Of a DNA stretch of 64,000 nt, positions 26,021 to 36,232 are shown in pieces. Source of the DNA: Mesorhizobium sp. B2-8-5 (GTDB taxonomy: Bacteria; Pseudomonadota; Alphaproteobacteria; Rhizobiales; Rhizobiaceae); contig NZ_CP083951.1 of assembly GCF_006440675.2 (NCBI RefSeq), forward strand, positions 3,939,501 to 4,003,500. Reading direction: 5' to 3'. The notes below the pieces were generated by a model. That model worked only from the letters and a program-made list of their open reading frames with translations, was not told the DNA's origin and ran no database searches. Positions within the stretch are counted from its first letter, which is position 1; every line of letters begins with the position of its first letter. A program made the position numbers and the translations under genes.

Positions 26021-27262
26021 ATGGACCAGAAGATCGAAACCACCCCATATGACGTCGAGGCGATCCGCCGCGATTTCCCGATCCTGTCGCGCCAGGTCTA
26101 CGGCAAGCCGCTGGTCTATCTCGACAATGGCGCCTCGGCGCAGAAGCCGCAGGTGGTGCTCGACACCATCCAGCACGCCTATTCCCAGGAATACGCCAAC
26201 GTCCATCGCGGTCTGCATTTCCTGTCGAACGCGGCGACCGATGCCTATGAGAATGCGCGCAAGTCGGTGCAGCGTTTTCTCAATGCGCCGAGCACGGACA
26301 ACATCGTCTTCACCTCCAACACCACCTCGGCGATCAACACGGTCGCCTATGGCTGGGGCATGCCGAGGATCGGCGAGGGTGACGAGATCGTGCTTTCAAT
26401 CATGGAGCACCACTCCAACATCGTGCCTTGGCATTTCATCCGCGAGCGGCAGGGCGCCAAGCTGGTCTGGGTGCCGGTCGACGATCTCGGCGCCTTCCAT
26501 ATCGAGGAATTCGAGAAGCGGCTGACCGGCCGTACCAAGCTCGTCGCCATCACCCAGATGTCGAATGCGCTGGGCACGGTGACGCCGATCAAGGAGATCG
26601 TGCGCATCGCGCATGCGCGTGGAATTCCGGTCCTCGTCGATGGCAGCCAGAGCGCCGTCCACATGCCGATCGACGTGCAGGATCTCGACTGCGATTTCTT
26701 CGTCTTCACCGGACACAAGGTCTACGGCCCTTCCGGAATCGGCGTGCTCTACGGCAAGAAGGACAGGCTGGAAGAGATGCGCCCTTTCATGGGCGGCGGC
26801 GAGATGATCGAGGAGGTGACGGAGGACATCGTCACCTATAACGAGCCGCCGCATCGCTTCGAGGCCGGCACCCCACCGATCGTGCAGGCGATCGGGCTGG
26901 GCGCCGCGCTCGATTACATGGAAAAAATCGGCCGTGAACGCATCGCCGTGCACGAGGCGGACCTAAAGACTTACGCGCATGAGCGGCTGCGGGCGATCAA
27001 CTCGCTGCGCATCTTCGGCGACGCGCCCGGCAAGGGCGCCATCATCTCGTTCGAATTGCAGGGTATCCATGCGCATGACGTGTCGATGGTGATCGACCGG
27101 CAAGGTGTTGCCGTCCGCGCGGGCACGCATTGCGCCCAACCGCTGTTGAAACGCTTCGGCGTAACCTCCACATGCAGGGCATCGTTCGGCATGTATAATA
27201 CCAGGGCCGAAGTGGACGCTTTGGCCGAGGCGCTGGAAAAGGCGCGAAAGTTCTTCGGGTGA
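26021..27262 (+). CDS. sufS: Cysteine desulfurase SufS (class II)
   Basis: 413 residues from the ATG at 26021; the frame opens earlier, at 25940, inside the repeat. Hallmarks are PLVYLDNGASAQKP, NVHRGLHFLSNAATDAYE, the catalytic-site EHHSNIVPW, DGSQSAVHMPID, the PLP lysine in FTGHKVYGPSGIG, and the sulfur-carrying cysteine in RAGTHCAQPLLKRF, the short-loop form of SufS. It normally needs a SufE or SufU partner; none is in the window. It is the second desulfurase of the same operon. Confidence 0.97.
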   Translation: MDQKIETTPYDVEAIRRDFPILSRQVYGKPLVYLDNGASAQKPQVVLDTIQHAYSQEYANVHRGLHFLSNAATDAYENARKSVQRFLNAPSTDNIVFTSNTTSAINTVAYGWGMPRIGEGDEIVLSIMEHHSNIVPWHFIRERQGAKLVWVPVDDLGAFHIEEFEKRLTGRTKLVAITQMSNALGTVTPIKEIVRIAHARGIPVLVDGSQSAVHMPIDVQDLDCDFFVFTGHKVYGPSGIGVLYGKKDRLEEMRPFMGGGEMIEEVTEDIVTYNEPPHRFEAGTPPIVQAIGLGAALDYMEKIGRERIAVHEADLKTYAHERLRAINSLRIFGDAPGKGAIISFELQGIHAHDVSMVIDRQGVAVRAGTHCAQPLLKRFGVTSTCRASFGMYNTRAEVDALAEALEKARKFFG

Positions 27263-27660
27263 CGATGATGGACGACGTGAGCACCACCGCAGAAAAAACG
27301 CCGGAAACGGCCGCGAACGGCATCGTTTCGGCCTCGGCGATCCCCGCCGATGAGCTGGCGCGGCTGACCGACGACATCGTCTCGGCGCTGAAGACGGTCT
27401 ACGACCCAGAAATCCCGGCCGACATCTATGAGCTCGGCCTCGTCTACAAGATCGACATCGAGGACGACCGCTCGGTCAAGATCGACATGACGCTGACCGC
27501 TCCGGGCTGCCCGGTGGCCGGCGAGATGCCTGGCTGGGTCGAGAACGCCGTCGGCGCCGTCGAAGGCGTCTCCGGCGTCGAGGTCAACATGACGTTCGAC
27601 CCGCCATGGACGCCCGACCGCATGTCGGAAGAGGCGCAGGTCGCGGTCGGGTGGTATTGA
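27259..27660 (+). CDS. sufT: SufT / DUF59 (MIP18-type) Fe-S maturation protein
   Basis: 133 residues; the GTG at 27259 overlaps the sufS stop, and ATGs at 27265 and 27268 are alternatives. After a variable Thr/Ala-rich head, the DUF59 core is complete: LKTVYDPEIPADIYELGLVYKI and MTLTAPGCPVAGEMPG, where the cysteine of APGCP is the reactive conserved residue, then VEVNMTFDPPWTPDRMSE. It helps pass or mature Fe-S clusters under high demand. In Agrobacterium the equivalent gene is called sufX. Confidence 0.94.
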   Translation: MTMMDDVSTTAEKTPETAANGIVSASAIPADELARLTDDIVSALKTVYDPEIPADIYELGLVYKIDIEDDRSVKIDMTLTAPGCPVAGEMPGWVENAVGAVEGVSGVEVNMTFDPPWTPDRMSEEAQVAVGWY

Positions 27661-27677
27661 GCTTGACTTGCACGCTA

Positions 27678-27691
27678 GGTGAAACTTCACC
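27678..27691. promoter_or_regulatory. Perfect palindrome in a possible sufA promoter
   Basis: GGTGAA-AC-TTCACC lies downstream of a TTGACT-like -35 (27663-27668), overlapping where a -10 would fall, 58 bp before sufA. It could be an operator giving sufA separate control. No named regulator is assigned. Confidence 0.35.
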
Positions 27692-27748
27692 ATCTTAAGG
27701 GCAGACTCATTCCGCGGGCCTTGAACCCGCGCGAACGTGGAGAATGAT

Positions 27749-28129
27749 ATGGGACGCTTCGCCGTCATCACGATGACCGAAAAGGCCGCCGACCGGGTGC
27801 GCGAGATCGTCGCCACGCGCGAAGGTGCGCATGGCATCCGGCTCGGCATCAAGAAGGGCGGCTGCGCCGGCATGGAATACACGGTCGACCTGGTGACCGA
27901 GCCGAACCCCAAGGACGATCATATCGAACGCGACGGCGCGCATGTCTATGTCGCGCCGGAAGCGGCGTTGTTCCTGTTTGGCACCGAGATGGATTTCGAG
28001 CAGACGACGTTGCGCACCGGCTTCACCTTCAGGAATCCGAACCAGAGCTCGGCCTGCGGCTGCGGCGAGTCCGTCGAGCTGAAGCCTGCCGACCTCAAGG
28101 CGCTTGCCGAGGCACGCGCCTCGGCCTGA
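27749..28129 (+). CDS. sufA: A-type Fe-S carrier SufA
   Basis: 126 residues from the ATG at 27749, which has GGAG 6-7 bases upstream; an in-frame GTG at 27737 is less likely. The three cluster-binding cysteines are in KKGGCAGMEY and SACGCGES, the A-type (IscA/SufA) arrangement. It carries assembled clusters to apoproteins. It ends the SUF operon, separated from sufT by 88 bp, which contain a promoter-like element and palindrome. Confidence 0.95.
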   Translation: MGRFAVITMTEKAADRVREIVATREGAHGIRLGIKKGGCAGMEYTVDLVTEPNPKDDHIERDGAHVYVAPEAALFLFGTEMDFEQTTLRTGFTFRNPNQSSACGCGESVELKPADLKALAEARASA

Positions 28130-28151
28130 CCAAGCCCGCCGGCGCTTCCGC

Positions 28152-28610
28152 TCAGTCCGGCAGCGCCGCAATGACGACGAGCTCGACAACAAGATCCGGC
28201 TGCGCCAGGGCGGCGACGCCGATCACTTCCGATGGCGGCGGGTTGTTGTAGCTGCAGTGCTTCGGGCAATGTTCGGCGAAGAATTCGTCCAGCACGTCCA
28301 GACGAAAGTTGGGTGAGCTGAGAACGCCGCCGGACGGGAAAGGTCCTTTGACGTAGAACGTCACCTTGACCAGATGGTCGAGCGAGCTGCCAAGCTCCTC
28401 CAGATCCGACTTGATGTTCGCGAGGATCTCGCGCCATTGCGTTGCCGCGTCGCCAACGGCGCCCCCCTGGTGTTTCGACGGATCGTAATCGTCGATGGTG
28501 GCGGTGTTGCCGGACAGAAAAACATATCCCTTCGCGTCCGAGACGACTGTGCCCTTGCCCCAAGGCATCAAACGATCGCCTTTGAATTTCTTGTGCGTCG
28601 TGAGGTTCAT
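28152..28610 (-). CDS. RidA-family protein lacking the catalytic arginine
   Basis: 152 residues with the YjgF/YER057c/UK114 fold: GYVFLSGNTA near the start, then WREILANIKSDLEELGSSLDHLVKVTFYV. True RidA enamine deaminases have an arginine in the strand before VEIEAIA; here the matching region reads PPPSEVIGVAAL and has no arginine, so this belongs to the Rid4-7 type subfamilies of unknown activity. It is 15 bp after the GFA gene on the same strand, suggesting an operon, and convergent with sufA. Confidence 0.82.
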   Translation of the reverse strand: MNLTTHKKFKGDRLMPWGKGTVVSDAKGYVFLSGNTATIDDYDPSKHQGGAVGDAATQWREILANIKSDLEELGSSLDHLVKVTFYVKGPFPSGGVLSSPNFRLDVLDEFFAEHCPKHCSYNNPPPSEVIGVAALAQPDLVVELVVIAALPD

Positions 28611-28625
28611 TTCGGCCTCCTGTCG

Positions 28626-29123
28626 CTAATCCACCCACATCCCCGTCCGTTTGTGCCAGTCGGCGATCGATTCCTCGGGATAGACGTCGAACACCTTGTC
28701 CTTTTTCCCGACCACCGGCTCGACCCAGTTCGCCTTGTATTTCAGCATCAGATGCACCTTTTCCGGCGGCGTCGGCAGGTCGCTGTCGATCGCCGAGGCG
28801 AAGGGATGCACGAGGTCCGGCCAGGTCGGGTCGTAGAGCCACAGCGCTGCGCCGCATTTCCTGCAGAAATTGCGTTCGCCGGTCGAGACCTCGCAATGCG
28901 GATGCTCGTCGTCCTCGATCTCGGCGCGGTAGACAGCGAGATTGCGCTTGCCCCTGATATCAAGCGTCTCGCAGTCGGCGCCGAGATTGATGGCGAAACC
29001 GCCGCCGCCCTGCTGCTTGCGGCAGATCGAGCAGTAGCAGAGCATGAACGGCACCGGGGTGTGGCTTTCCACCTCGAAGCGGACGGCGCCGCAGCGGCAG
29101 GAGCCTTTGAGCAGGACGGGCAT
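28626..29123 (-). CDS. GFA (Gfa-like/CENP-V) zinc protein
   Basis: 165 residues from the ATG at 29123, preceded by GGAG. The zinc-binding cysteines are in place: GSCRCGAVRF, LCYCSICRKQQGG and NFCRKCGAALW. The family was named for glutathione-dependent formaldehyde activation, but most members have no proven reaction. The extended C-terminus (KVHLMLKYKANWVEPV) is common in rhizobial versions. It is probably co-transcribed with the RidA-like gene. Confidence 0.9.
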   Translation of the reverse strand: MPVLLKGSCRCGAVRFEVESHTPVPFMLCYCSICRKQQGGGGFAINLGADCETLDIRGKRNLAVYRAEIEDDEHPHCEVSTGERNFCRKCGAALWLYDPTWPDLVHPFASAIDSDLPTPPEKVHLMLKYKANWVEPVVGKKDKVFDVYPEESIADWHKRTGMWVD

Positions 29124-29212
29124 GGCGGGATCTCCGTTTTCCGATCTCAACCTGTCAGCATGCTTTTGGTTGCGGCGATGACAAGGCCCATGCCGGATGA
29201 GATGATCGCGGC

Positions 29213-29536
29213 ATGGACAACGCGCGCCTTGAAGAATTGTTCGAAAGCCTGGGGCCGATCAGCATCAGAAAACTGTTCGGGGGCAAGGGCATCTATCGCG
29301 ACGGCGTCATCGTCGCGGTCGTCGTGCGCGGCGAATTGCTGCTCAAGGCCGACGAGGAGAGCATCCCCGACTTCGAAGCCGCCGGCTGCAAGCAATGGAC
29401 CTATACAGGCTCGCGGCACGGCAAGGAGGTGGCGATGCCATACTGGAGCATTCCCGACGAGGCTTTCGACGACCCCGACGAAATGGCGGTATGGGCGCGG
29501 CGCGCTTATGAGGCGGCGCGAAGGGCGGGGAGATAA
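29213..29536 (+). CDS. TfoX/Sxy N-terminal domain protein
   Basis: 107 residues forming only the N-terminal TfoX domain: LEELFESLGPISIRKLFGGKGIYRDGVIVAVV and WTYTGSRHGKEVAMPYW are typical. The family is named after the competence regulator of gamma-proteobacteria, but rhizobial single-domain versions have no known function. It is divergent from the GFA gene (89 bp apart) and followed by a pair of inverted repeats. Confidence 0.9.
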   Translation: MDNARLEELFESLGPISIRKLFGGKGIYRDGVIVAVVVRGELLLKADEESIPDFEAAGCKQWTYTGSRHGKEVAMPYWSIPDEAFDDPDEMAVWARRAYEAARRAGR

Positions 29537-29581
29537 TTTTCGAGGGCGTTGTGGCGGCCTTTTGGAGATGCCGAGAGACAG

Positions 29582-29738
29582 CACCCCCCTCTGTCCTGCC
29601 GGACATCTCCCCCGCAAGGGGGGAGATCAGCAGCTCAACCGCCGGCTCGCACCCTTCAACGCTGGTGATTGGTGAAGCGCTGGCGAGGTCCAATCTCCCC
29701 CCTTGCGGGGGAGATGGCCGGCAGGCCAGAGGGGGGTG
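29582..29738. repeat. Inverted pair of 46-bp palindromic repeats
   Basis: The left copy (29582-29627) and right copy (29693-29738) are near-perfect reverse complements of each other, about 3 mismatches in 46 bp. Each contains its own hairpin (ATCTCCCCC-GCAA-GGGGGGAGAT in the left copy). A 65-bp spacer separates them. The whole unit fills the space between the tfoX-like and psuG stops (convergent genes) and could act as a bidirectional transcription barrier. Confidence 0.85.
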
Positions 29739-29795
29739 TGACGGAACGCGGCGTTCGCATTTGGCTATCGCTGCCGGTAGCTGAGCGTTCCGCGC

Positions 29796-30713
29796 CTACA
29801 ACGCCTTGGCAATCTCCGCCGCCAGCCGAGCATTGTTCTCTACCAGCGCGATGTTGGTCTTCAGGCTGCGGCCGCCGGTCAGCTCCAGAATCTTCGACAA
29901 AAGGAAGGGCGTCACCGCCTTGCCGGTGACGTTCTGGGCTTCGGCGGCCTTCTGCGCGGCTTCGATATAGCCGGCCATTTCGTCGGCCGGGATCTCGTCG
30001 TTCCGCGGCACCGGATTGGCGATGAGGATGCCGCCGCCGAGGCCCAGCGCCTGCCGCGTGCGGTAGAAATGCGCAATGTCTTGCGGCGCATTGAGCGTCA
30101 GCGGCGCGCGGAAGGGCGACTGCCTCGACCAGAAGGCGGGCATGGTCTCGCAGCCATGTCCGATCACCGGCACGCCGCGCGTCTCCAGCACTTCCAGCGT
30201 CTTTTCGATATCGAGGATCGCCTTGGCGCCGGCAGAGACGACGACAACCGGCGTGCGCGCCAGCTCGTCGAGATCGGCCGAGATGTCGAAGCTCTTTTCC
30301 GCGCCTTTGTGGACGCCGCCTATGCCGCCGGTGGCGAAGACCTTTATGCCGGCCATATGCGCGGCGATCATGGTGGCCGCAACGGTGGTGCCGCCGGTAC
30401 GCTTTTGAGCGACGGCGAAGCCGATATCGGCGCGCGACAGCTTCATGGCGTCACCGGTCATGGCAAGCGATTCGCGCTCGCCGTCGGACAGGCCGATCTT
30501 GATGCGGCCGTCGACCACGGCGATCGTCGCCGGCAGCGCGCCGCCATCGATGATGATCTGCTCGACCTTGGCGGCCATCGCGCCATTGTCAGGGTAGGGC
30601 ATGCCGTGGGTGATGATGGTGCTTTCCAGCGCCACCACCGGCCGGCCGGTGGCAAGCGCCTCCGCCACGGGCGGGTGGATGTCGACGAAGGGGCGGGCGG
30701 TGTCGGGTGTCAC
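29796..30713 (-). CDS. psuG: Pseudouridine-5'-phosphate glycosidase
   Basis: 305 residues, matching PsuG length. It cleaves pseudouridine 5'-phosphate to uracil and ribose 5-phosphate. Recognisable blocks are VALESTIITHGMPYPDN (about 28-44), the active-site AQKRTGGTTVAATMIAA, FATGGIGGVHKGAE, VVSAGAKAILDIEKTLE, LETRGVPVIGHG and ILIANPVP. It lies 39 bp after the kinase gene on the same strand, giving a psuK-psuG operon for salvage of pseudouridine from RNA turnover. Confidence 0.96.
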   Translation of the reverse strand: MTPDTARPFVDIHPPVAEALATGRPVVALESTIITHGMPYPDNGAMAAKVEQIIIDGGALPATIAVVDGRIKIGLSDGERESLAMTGDAMKLSRADIGFAVAQKRTGGTTVAATMIAAHMAGIKVFATGGIGGVHKGAEKSFDISADLDELARTPVVVVSAGAKAILDIEKTLEVLETRGVPVIGHGCETMPAFWSRQSPFRAPLTLNAPQDIAHFYRTRQALGLGGGILIANPVPRNDEIPADEMAGYIEAAQKAAEAQNVTGKAVTPFLLSKILELTGGRSLKTNIALVENNARLAAEIAKAL

Positions 30714-30752
30714 GGCTGTCTCCGATCAGGAGGAAGTGGGTGTCTGGTGGCC

Positions 30753-31691
30753 CTATGCCACCTCCCGCGCCTCCGGCACAAGGCCAAGCGCCTGCGTGAA
30801 GTTGCCCGCCGTGAAGGACGGCACGGCCTCCGGGCTCTCTATGGCAAGCATCGCCGCGGCAAGGCCCTCGCGCAGCGCGGCACGCAACGGCAGGCCGCGC
30901 AGCAAGGCGGCGACGGTTGCGCCGGTCAAGGCGTCGCCGGCTCCGGTCACGTCGGCAACTTTGCGCGGCGCGGGTGGATCGATCTCGAAGACGCCGGTGT
31001 CGTCGAAGCCCAGAACCGGGGCGCTGCCGGACGTGACCACGCCGGCATTCAGGCCGGCCCGCCTGAGCGCGTCGACAAGGGTTTCGCCGGATAGCTCGGC
31101 GTCGGCCAGCGCGGCGGCTTCGCGGCGGTTCATGAAAAGCAGCGACAGGTCGTCGAGCAGCGGCGCCAGGCGGACGACCTTGGCCGGCGAGACGGCGATG
31201 GCGAAGACCGGCCGGCCACCGGCAAGCGCTACCAAGCGCTCCAGCGCCGCCGTCGGCAGGTTGGCGTCGCACAGGATGGCGTCGGCCGCGGCGATCGCCT
31301 CGCGCACCTTGGAACGCCTCATCTGCTTGGGGAAGGCAAGATCGTAGAGCGTCATGTCGGCCAGCCCGACAATCAGCTCACCTTCGGCGTCGATCAACGC
31401 CGTGTAGCTCGGCGTCGTGCGGTCGAGGAACACCACCGAGAGGTCCGCTATTCCGGCGTTGTCGATCGCCAAGGCGACGGTGTCGGCCGCAGCGTCGCCG
31501 CCGCGCACCGATATCAGCGAGGCCGACACGCCGCGCTTCACCACGCTGCGCAGCGCGTTGAAAACCACGCCGCCGACGTCCTCGCGCATGATGCCGGGAT
31601 TCGAAGCGGCGGGCACATAGGCGCCCGAGACCTGGCCGCGCCGGTCGATATGGGCTCCGCCCAGCGCCAGGATTGTTGGGGATGTCGGCAT
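30753..31691 (-). CDS. psuK: PfkB-family kinase, pseudouridine kinase PsuK
   Basis: 312 residues of the ribokinase/PfkB family. The N-terminal LALGGAHIDRRGQV and NPGIMREDVGGVVFN are typical of pseudouridine kinases, and the C-terminal signature DVTGAGDALTGATVAALL holds the catalytic Asp and anion hole. It phosphorylates pseudouridine so that PsuG can split it. The substrate is inferred from the adjacent psuG. It is divergent from recA, with about 280 bp between. Confidence 0.92.
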   Translation of the reverse strand: MPTSPTILALGGAHIDRRGQVSGAYVPAASNPGIMREDVGGVVFNALRSVVKRGVSASLISVRGGDAAADTVALAIDNAGIADLSVVFLDRTTPSYTALIDAEGELIVGLADMTLYDLAFPKQMRRSKVREAIAAADAILCDANLPTAALERLVALAGGRPVFAIAVSPAKVVRLAPLLDDLSLLFMNRREAAALADAELSGETLVDALRRAGLNAGVVTSGSAPVLGFDDTGVFEIDPPAPRKVADVTGAGDALTGATVAALLRGLPLRAALREGLAAAMLAIESPEAVPSFTAGNFTQALGLVPEAREVA

Positions 31692-31898
31692 GCGGATATG
31701 GTAACCTTGGTTGATAGTTGGCTGCGCACACTAAGTTTCTGCGCGTCACCCCGCAATCGGCGCCGCGATTCGGGACATGCGGATATCAAATCTCTTCTGG
31801 ACCAGTGGTTCTGTTTCGCTCCAGCCCTGGTGGGACAAAGAAAGAACATATCCAGATATTGATTGTTTTTCAGCTGCTTGCCGCCCCTTGCCAAATGA

Positions 31899-31913
31899 GA
31901 ACAAAAAAGGTAC
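31899..31913. promoter_or_regulatory. LexA (SOS) box of recA, one mismatch
   Basis: GAAC-AAAAAAG-GTAC fits the alphaproteobacterial direct-repeat SOS motif GAAC-N7-GAAC with one change (GTAC). It lies 60 bp before the recA start, a normal position for LexA repression. Confidence 0.6.
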
Positions 31914-31972
31914 AAAACAAGCAGGGATCACGGATTGTCCGGCCTTCATTGACGACCAAGGGGTGATGTATC

Positions 31973-33070
<1,098 letters not shown>

Positions 33071-33217
33071 GGCCGGTTCGTTCCAGGAAGATCGCGCAGC
33101 AGTTTCCTGTTCGGGATTGGGCGGAAGCTATTCGTCGGCTTAGCCGGAGTTCGGCCACAATCCTTGTTTATCGTCTTATGCTTATGTAATCGAGTTCTTG
33201 AGTATTGCGTACCCGAA

Positions 33218-33244
33218 CCGCCGGCCTTCGCGCCGGCGGTTTTG
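33218..33244 (+). terminator. recA: Rho-independent terminator of recA
   Basis: ACCGCCGGC and GCCGGCGGT form a 9-bp GC stem around CTTCG, followed by TTTTGC. It sits 148 bp after the recA stop. Confidence 0.75.
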
Positions 33245-33290
33245 CATTTTGCGGGCGGCGCCGGGCCGTCGCTCGCCGGCGGATTGACCT

Positions 33291-33392
33291 AAAGCGCGTC
33301 GCGTCGAAACGGATTCACGCGACGCGCTTTAGGTCGTTGCTTGATGCATGTCGTTGTCGCAAAACCGAGGTCACTTTTGCGCGACATGCACT
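33291..33392. repeat. Two-hairpin dispersed repeat, copy 1
   Basis: AAAGCGCGTCGCG and CGCGACGCGCTTT form a 13-bp perfect stem. A second dyad follows (TGCATGTCG ... CGACATGCA, with inner GCAAAA ... TTTTGC). A second copy with the same two dyads is at 46071-46172. Confidence 0.85.
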
Positions 33393-33512
33393 AACTCCGT
33401 GTTTCTGGACAGGCTCAAGAGCTACGGCTAAAAGGCCCATCTATCTTCTGGAAACACCAAAGCCCATCAGCCGCCGGCGACGCCGGCGGTTCTCGCGAAA
33501 AGGCAGTACGCA

Positions 33513-36182
33513 ATGAGTGGCGTGAACGATATCCGGTCGACATTTCTCGACTACTTCCGCAAGGAGGGCCACGAGATCGTCGCCTCCAGCCCGTTGGTGC
33601 CGCGCAACGATCCGACGCTGATGTTCACAAACGCAGGCATGGTGCAGTTCAAGAACGTCTTCACCGGCCTGGAGAAACGTCCCTATTCGCGAGCGTCCAC
33701 CGCGCAGAAGAGCGTGCGTGCAGGCGGCAAGCACAACGACCTCGACAATGTCGGCTATACCGCGCGCCATCTCACCTTCTTCGAGATGCTCGGCAATTTC
33801 TCGTTCGGCGACTATTTCAAGGAGCGCGCGATCGAGCTTGCCTGGAACCTGATCACCAAGGGTTTCGGCCTGAAGAAGGACAAGCTGCTCGTCACGGTCT
33901 ATCACACCGACGACGAGGCGGCTGGTTACTGGAAGAAGATCGCCGGCTTCTCCGACGACCGCATAATCCGCATCCCGACCTCGGACAATTTCTGGGCGAT
34001 GGGCGACACCGGCCCGTGCGGTCCGTGCTCGGAAATCTTCATCGATCGCGGCGAGCATATCTGGGGCGGCCCGCCCGGCAGCCCGGAAGAGGACGGCGAC
34101 CGGTTCCTGGAATTCTGGAACCTGGTGTTCATGCAGTATGAGCAGGTGACGAAGGAAGAGCGCATCGACCTGCCGCGTCCCTCGATCGACACCGGCATGG
34201 GCCTGGAGCGCATGGCCTCCATCCTGCAGGGCGTCGAAAGCGTCTTCGAGACCGACCTGTTCAGGCATTTGATCGACGCGGCGTCCTCGGCGCTAGGCCA
34301 GGGGCCGAACCAGGAGAACGTCGGGTCGTACCGCGTCATCGCGGATCATCTGCGCTCGTCCTCGTTCCTGGTGGCAGATGGCGTGCTGCCGTCGAATGAG
34401 GGGCGCGGCTATGTGCTGCGCCGCATCATGCGCCGTGCCATGCGCCATGCGCAGCTGCTTGGCGCGAAGGAGCCGCTAATGTGGCAACTGGTGCCGGCGC
34501 TGGTGCGCGAGATGGGCCAGGCCTATCCCGAGCTCGTGCGCGGCGAGGCGCTGATCACCGAAACGCTGAAGCTCGAGGAAACACGCTTCCGCAAGACGCT
34601 GGTGCGCGGCCTCGGTCTGCTTTCGGACGCTACGGAGACGCTGCATGCCGGCGACATGCTGGATGGCGAGACGGCCTTCAAGCTCTACGACACCTATGGC
34701 TTCCCGCTCGATCTGACGCAGGATGCGCTGCGCCAGCGCAGCATCTCGGTCGACATCGCCGGCTTCACCGACGCTATGGAGCGGCAGAAGGCCGAGGCGC
34801 GCGCGCATTGGACGGGCTCGGGCGAGGCCGCGACCGAGACGGTATGGTTCTCGGTGCGCGAAAAGACCGGCGCGACCGAATTCCTCGGCTATGAGACCGA
34901 GCAGGCGGAAGGCATCGTCCAGGCCCTGGTCAAGGACGGCAAGACCATCGACAGCGCGAGCCAGGGCGATGCGGTCGCCTTGGTCGTCAACCAGACGCCG
35001 TTCTACGGCGAATCCGGCGGCCAGATGGGCGACACCGGCGTGATTTCCGGCGAGGGTTTTTCAATCGAGGTCTCGGACACGCAGAAGAAGGCCGATGGCT
35101 TGTTCGTGCATCTCGGCAAGGTGGCCAAAGGTACGGTCAAGACGGGTGATGCCGTCGAGCTGAAGGTCGATCATGCCCGCCGCTCAAGGCTGCGCGCCAA
35201 CCATTCCGCGACGCATCTCATCCACGAGGCGCTGCGCGAGGTGCTGGGCACCCATGTCGCGCAGAAGGGCTCGCTGGTGGCGCCCGACCGGCTGCGCTTC
35301 GACATCTCGCACAACAAGCCGATCTCGGCCGATGAACTCGAGGAGGTCGAGCGCATGGCCAACGAGATCGTCGTGCAGAACAGCCCGGTGACGACGCGTC
35401 TGATGTCGGTCGACGACGCGATTGCCGAGGGCGCCATGGCGCTGTTCGGCGAGAAATACGGCGATGAGGTGCGCGTCGTGTCGATGGGCACCGGCCTGCA
35501 TGGCGCCAAGGCCAATCGGCCCTATTCCGTCGAGCTTTGCGGCGGCACGCATGTGAGGTCGACCGGCGATATCGGCCTGGTGCGCATCCTGTCGGACAGC
35601 GCGGTGGCGGCCGGCGTGCGCCGCATCGAGGCGCTGACCGGCGAGGCGGCGCGCAGGCATCTGGACGAACAGGACAGGCGGCTGAAGGCCGCGGCGGCGA
35701 CCTTGAAGATCTCGCCGGCCGACGTGCCGTTGCGCGTCGAGGCGCTGCTCGAAGAGCGCAAAAAGCTCGAAAAGGAGCTTACCGAGGCGCGCAAGAAACT
35801 GGCGCTGGGTGGCGGCTCGGCCGTTGCCGATGCTCCGGCCGCGAACGAGACTGTCGCAGGCGTCGGCTTCCTCGGCAAGGCGGTCACCGGCGTGGCGCCG
35901 AAGGACCTGAAGCCGCTGGCGGATGCCGGCAAGAAGACGCTCGGCTCCGGCGTGGTCGTCTTTGTCGGCGCGGGCGAGGACAACAAGGCAAGCGTGGTCG
36001 TCGGCGTCACCGACGACCTGACCGCTCGTTTCAGCGCCGTCGATCTCGTGCGCGTCGCGTCCGCCGCGCTTGGCGGTCAAGGCGGCGGCGGGCGTCCCGA
36101 CATGGCGCAGGCCGGCGGCCCCGATGCGTCGAAGGCCAATGATGCCATTGCGGCGGTGAAGGCGGTGCTGGAAGCGGCGTGA
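33513..36182 (+). CDS. alaS: Alanyl-tRNA synthetase
   Basis: 889 residues, full length. The catalytic core is at the N-terminus ([41 protein letters not shown] in two contiguous parts, and [17 protein letters not shown]). The editing domain has the metal-binding [11 protein letters not shown] and the ELCGGTHV cysteine-histidine pair. The C-Ala domain begins near the coiled coil [16 protein letters not shown] and ends with the Gly-rich [16 protein letters not shown]. It charges tRNA-Ala and clears misactivated Ser and Gly. Confidence 0.98.
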   Translation: MSGVNDIRSTFLDYFRKEGHEIVASSPLVPRNDPTLMFTNAGMVQFKNVFTGLEKRPYSRASTAQKSVRAGGKHNDLDNVGYTARHLTFFEMLGNFSFGDYFKERAIELAWNLITKGFGLKKDKLLVTVYHTDDEAAGYWKKIAGFSDDRIIRIPTSDNFWAMGDTGPCGPCSEIFIDRGEHIWGGPPGSPEEDGDRFLEFWNLVFMQYEQVTKEERIDLPRPSIDTGMGLERMASILQGVESVFETDLFRHLIDAASSALGQGPNQENVGSYRVIADHLRSSSFLVADGVLPSNEGRGYVLRRIMRRAMRHAQLLGAKEPLMWQLVPALVREMGQAYPELVRGEALITETLKLEETRFRKTLVRGLGLLSDATETLHAGDMLDGETAFKLYDTYGFPLDLTQDALRQRSISVDIAGFTDAMERQKAEARAHWTGSGEAATETVWFSVREKTGATEFLGYETEQAEGIVQALVKDGKTIDSASQGDAVALVVNQTPFYGESGGQMGDTGVISGEGFSIEVSDTQKKADGLFVHLGKVAKGTVKTGDAVELKVDHARRSRLRANHSATHLIHEALREVLGTHVAQKGSLVAPDRLRFDISHNKPISADELEEVERMANEIVVQNSPVTTRLMSVDDAIAEGAMALFGEKYGDEVRVVSMGTGLHGAKANRPYSVELCGGTHVRSTGDIGLVRILSDSAVAAGVRRIEALTGEAARRHLDEQDRRLKAAAATLKISPADVPLRVEALLEERKKLEKELTEARKKLALGGGSAVADAPAANETVAGVGFLGKAVTGVAPKDLKPLADAGKKTLGSGVVVFVGAGEDNKASVVVGVTDDLTARFSAVDLVRVASAALGGQGGGGRPDMAQAGGPDASKANDAIAAVKAVLEAA

Positions 36183-36232
36183 CGGTCGGGGCGATCGACT
36201 GTAGCTCAGGCCGGCTCCCAATTCTCTGAGGG

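Larger units (their letters stand above)
33071..33512. other. recA-alaS intergenic region
   Basis: 442 bp with no gene. It holds the recA terminator (33218-33244), a long dyad repeat (33291-33392) and a GC hairpin (33471-33489) directly upstream of the alaS start. The alaS promoter must lie here, but I cannot place it with confidence. Confidence 0.6.

Noticed and set aside
33471..33489. GC hairpin just upstream of alaS as an attenuator
   Set aside because: There is a perfect stem (CCGCCGG-CGACG-CCGGCGG) but no T-run and no leader peptide; too little to claim regulation.
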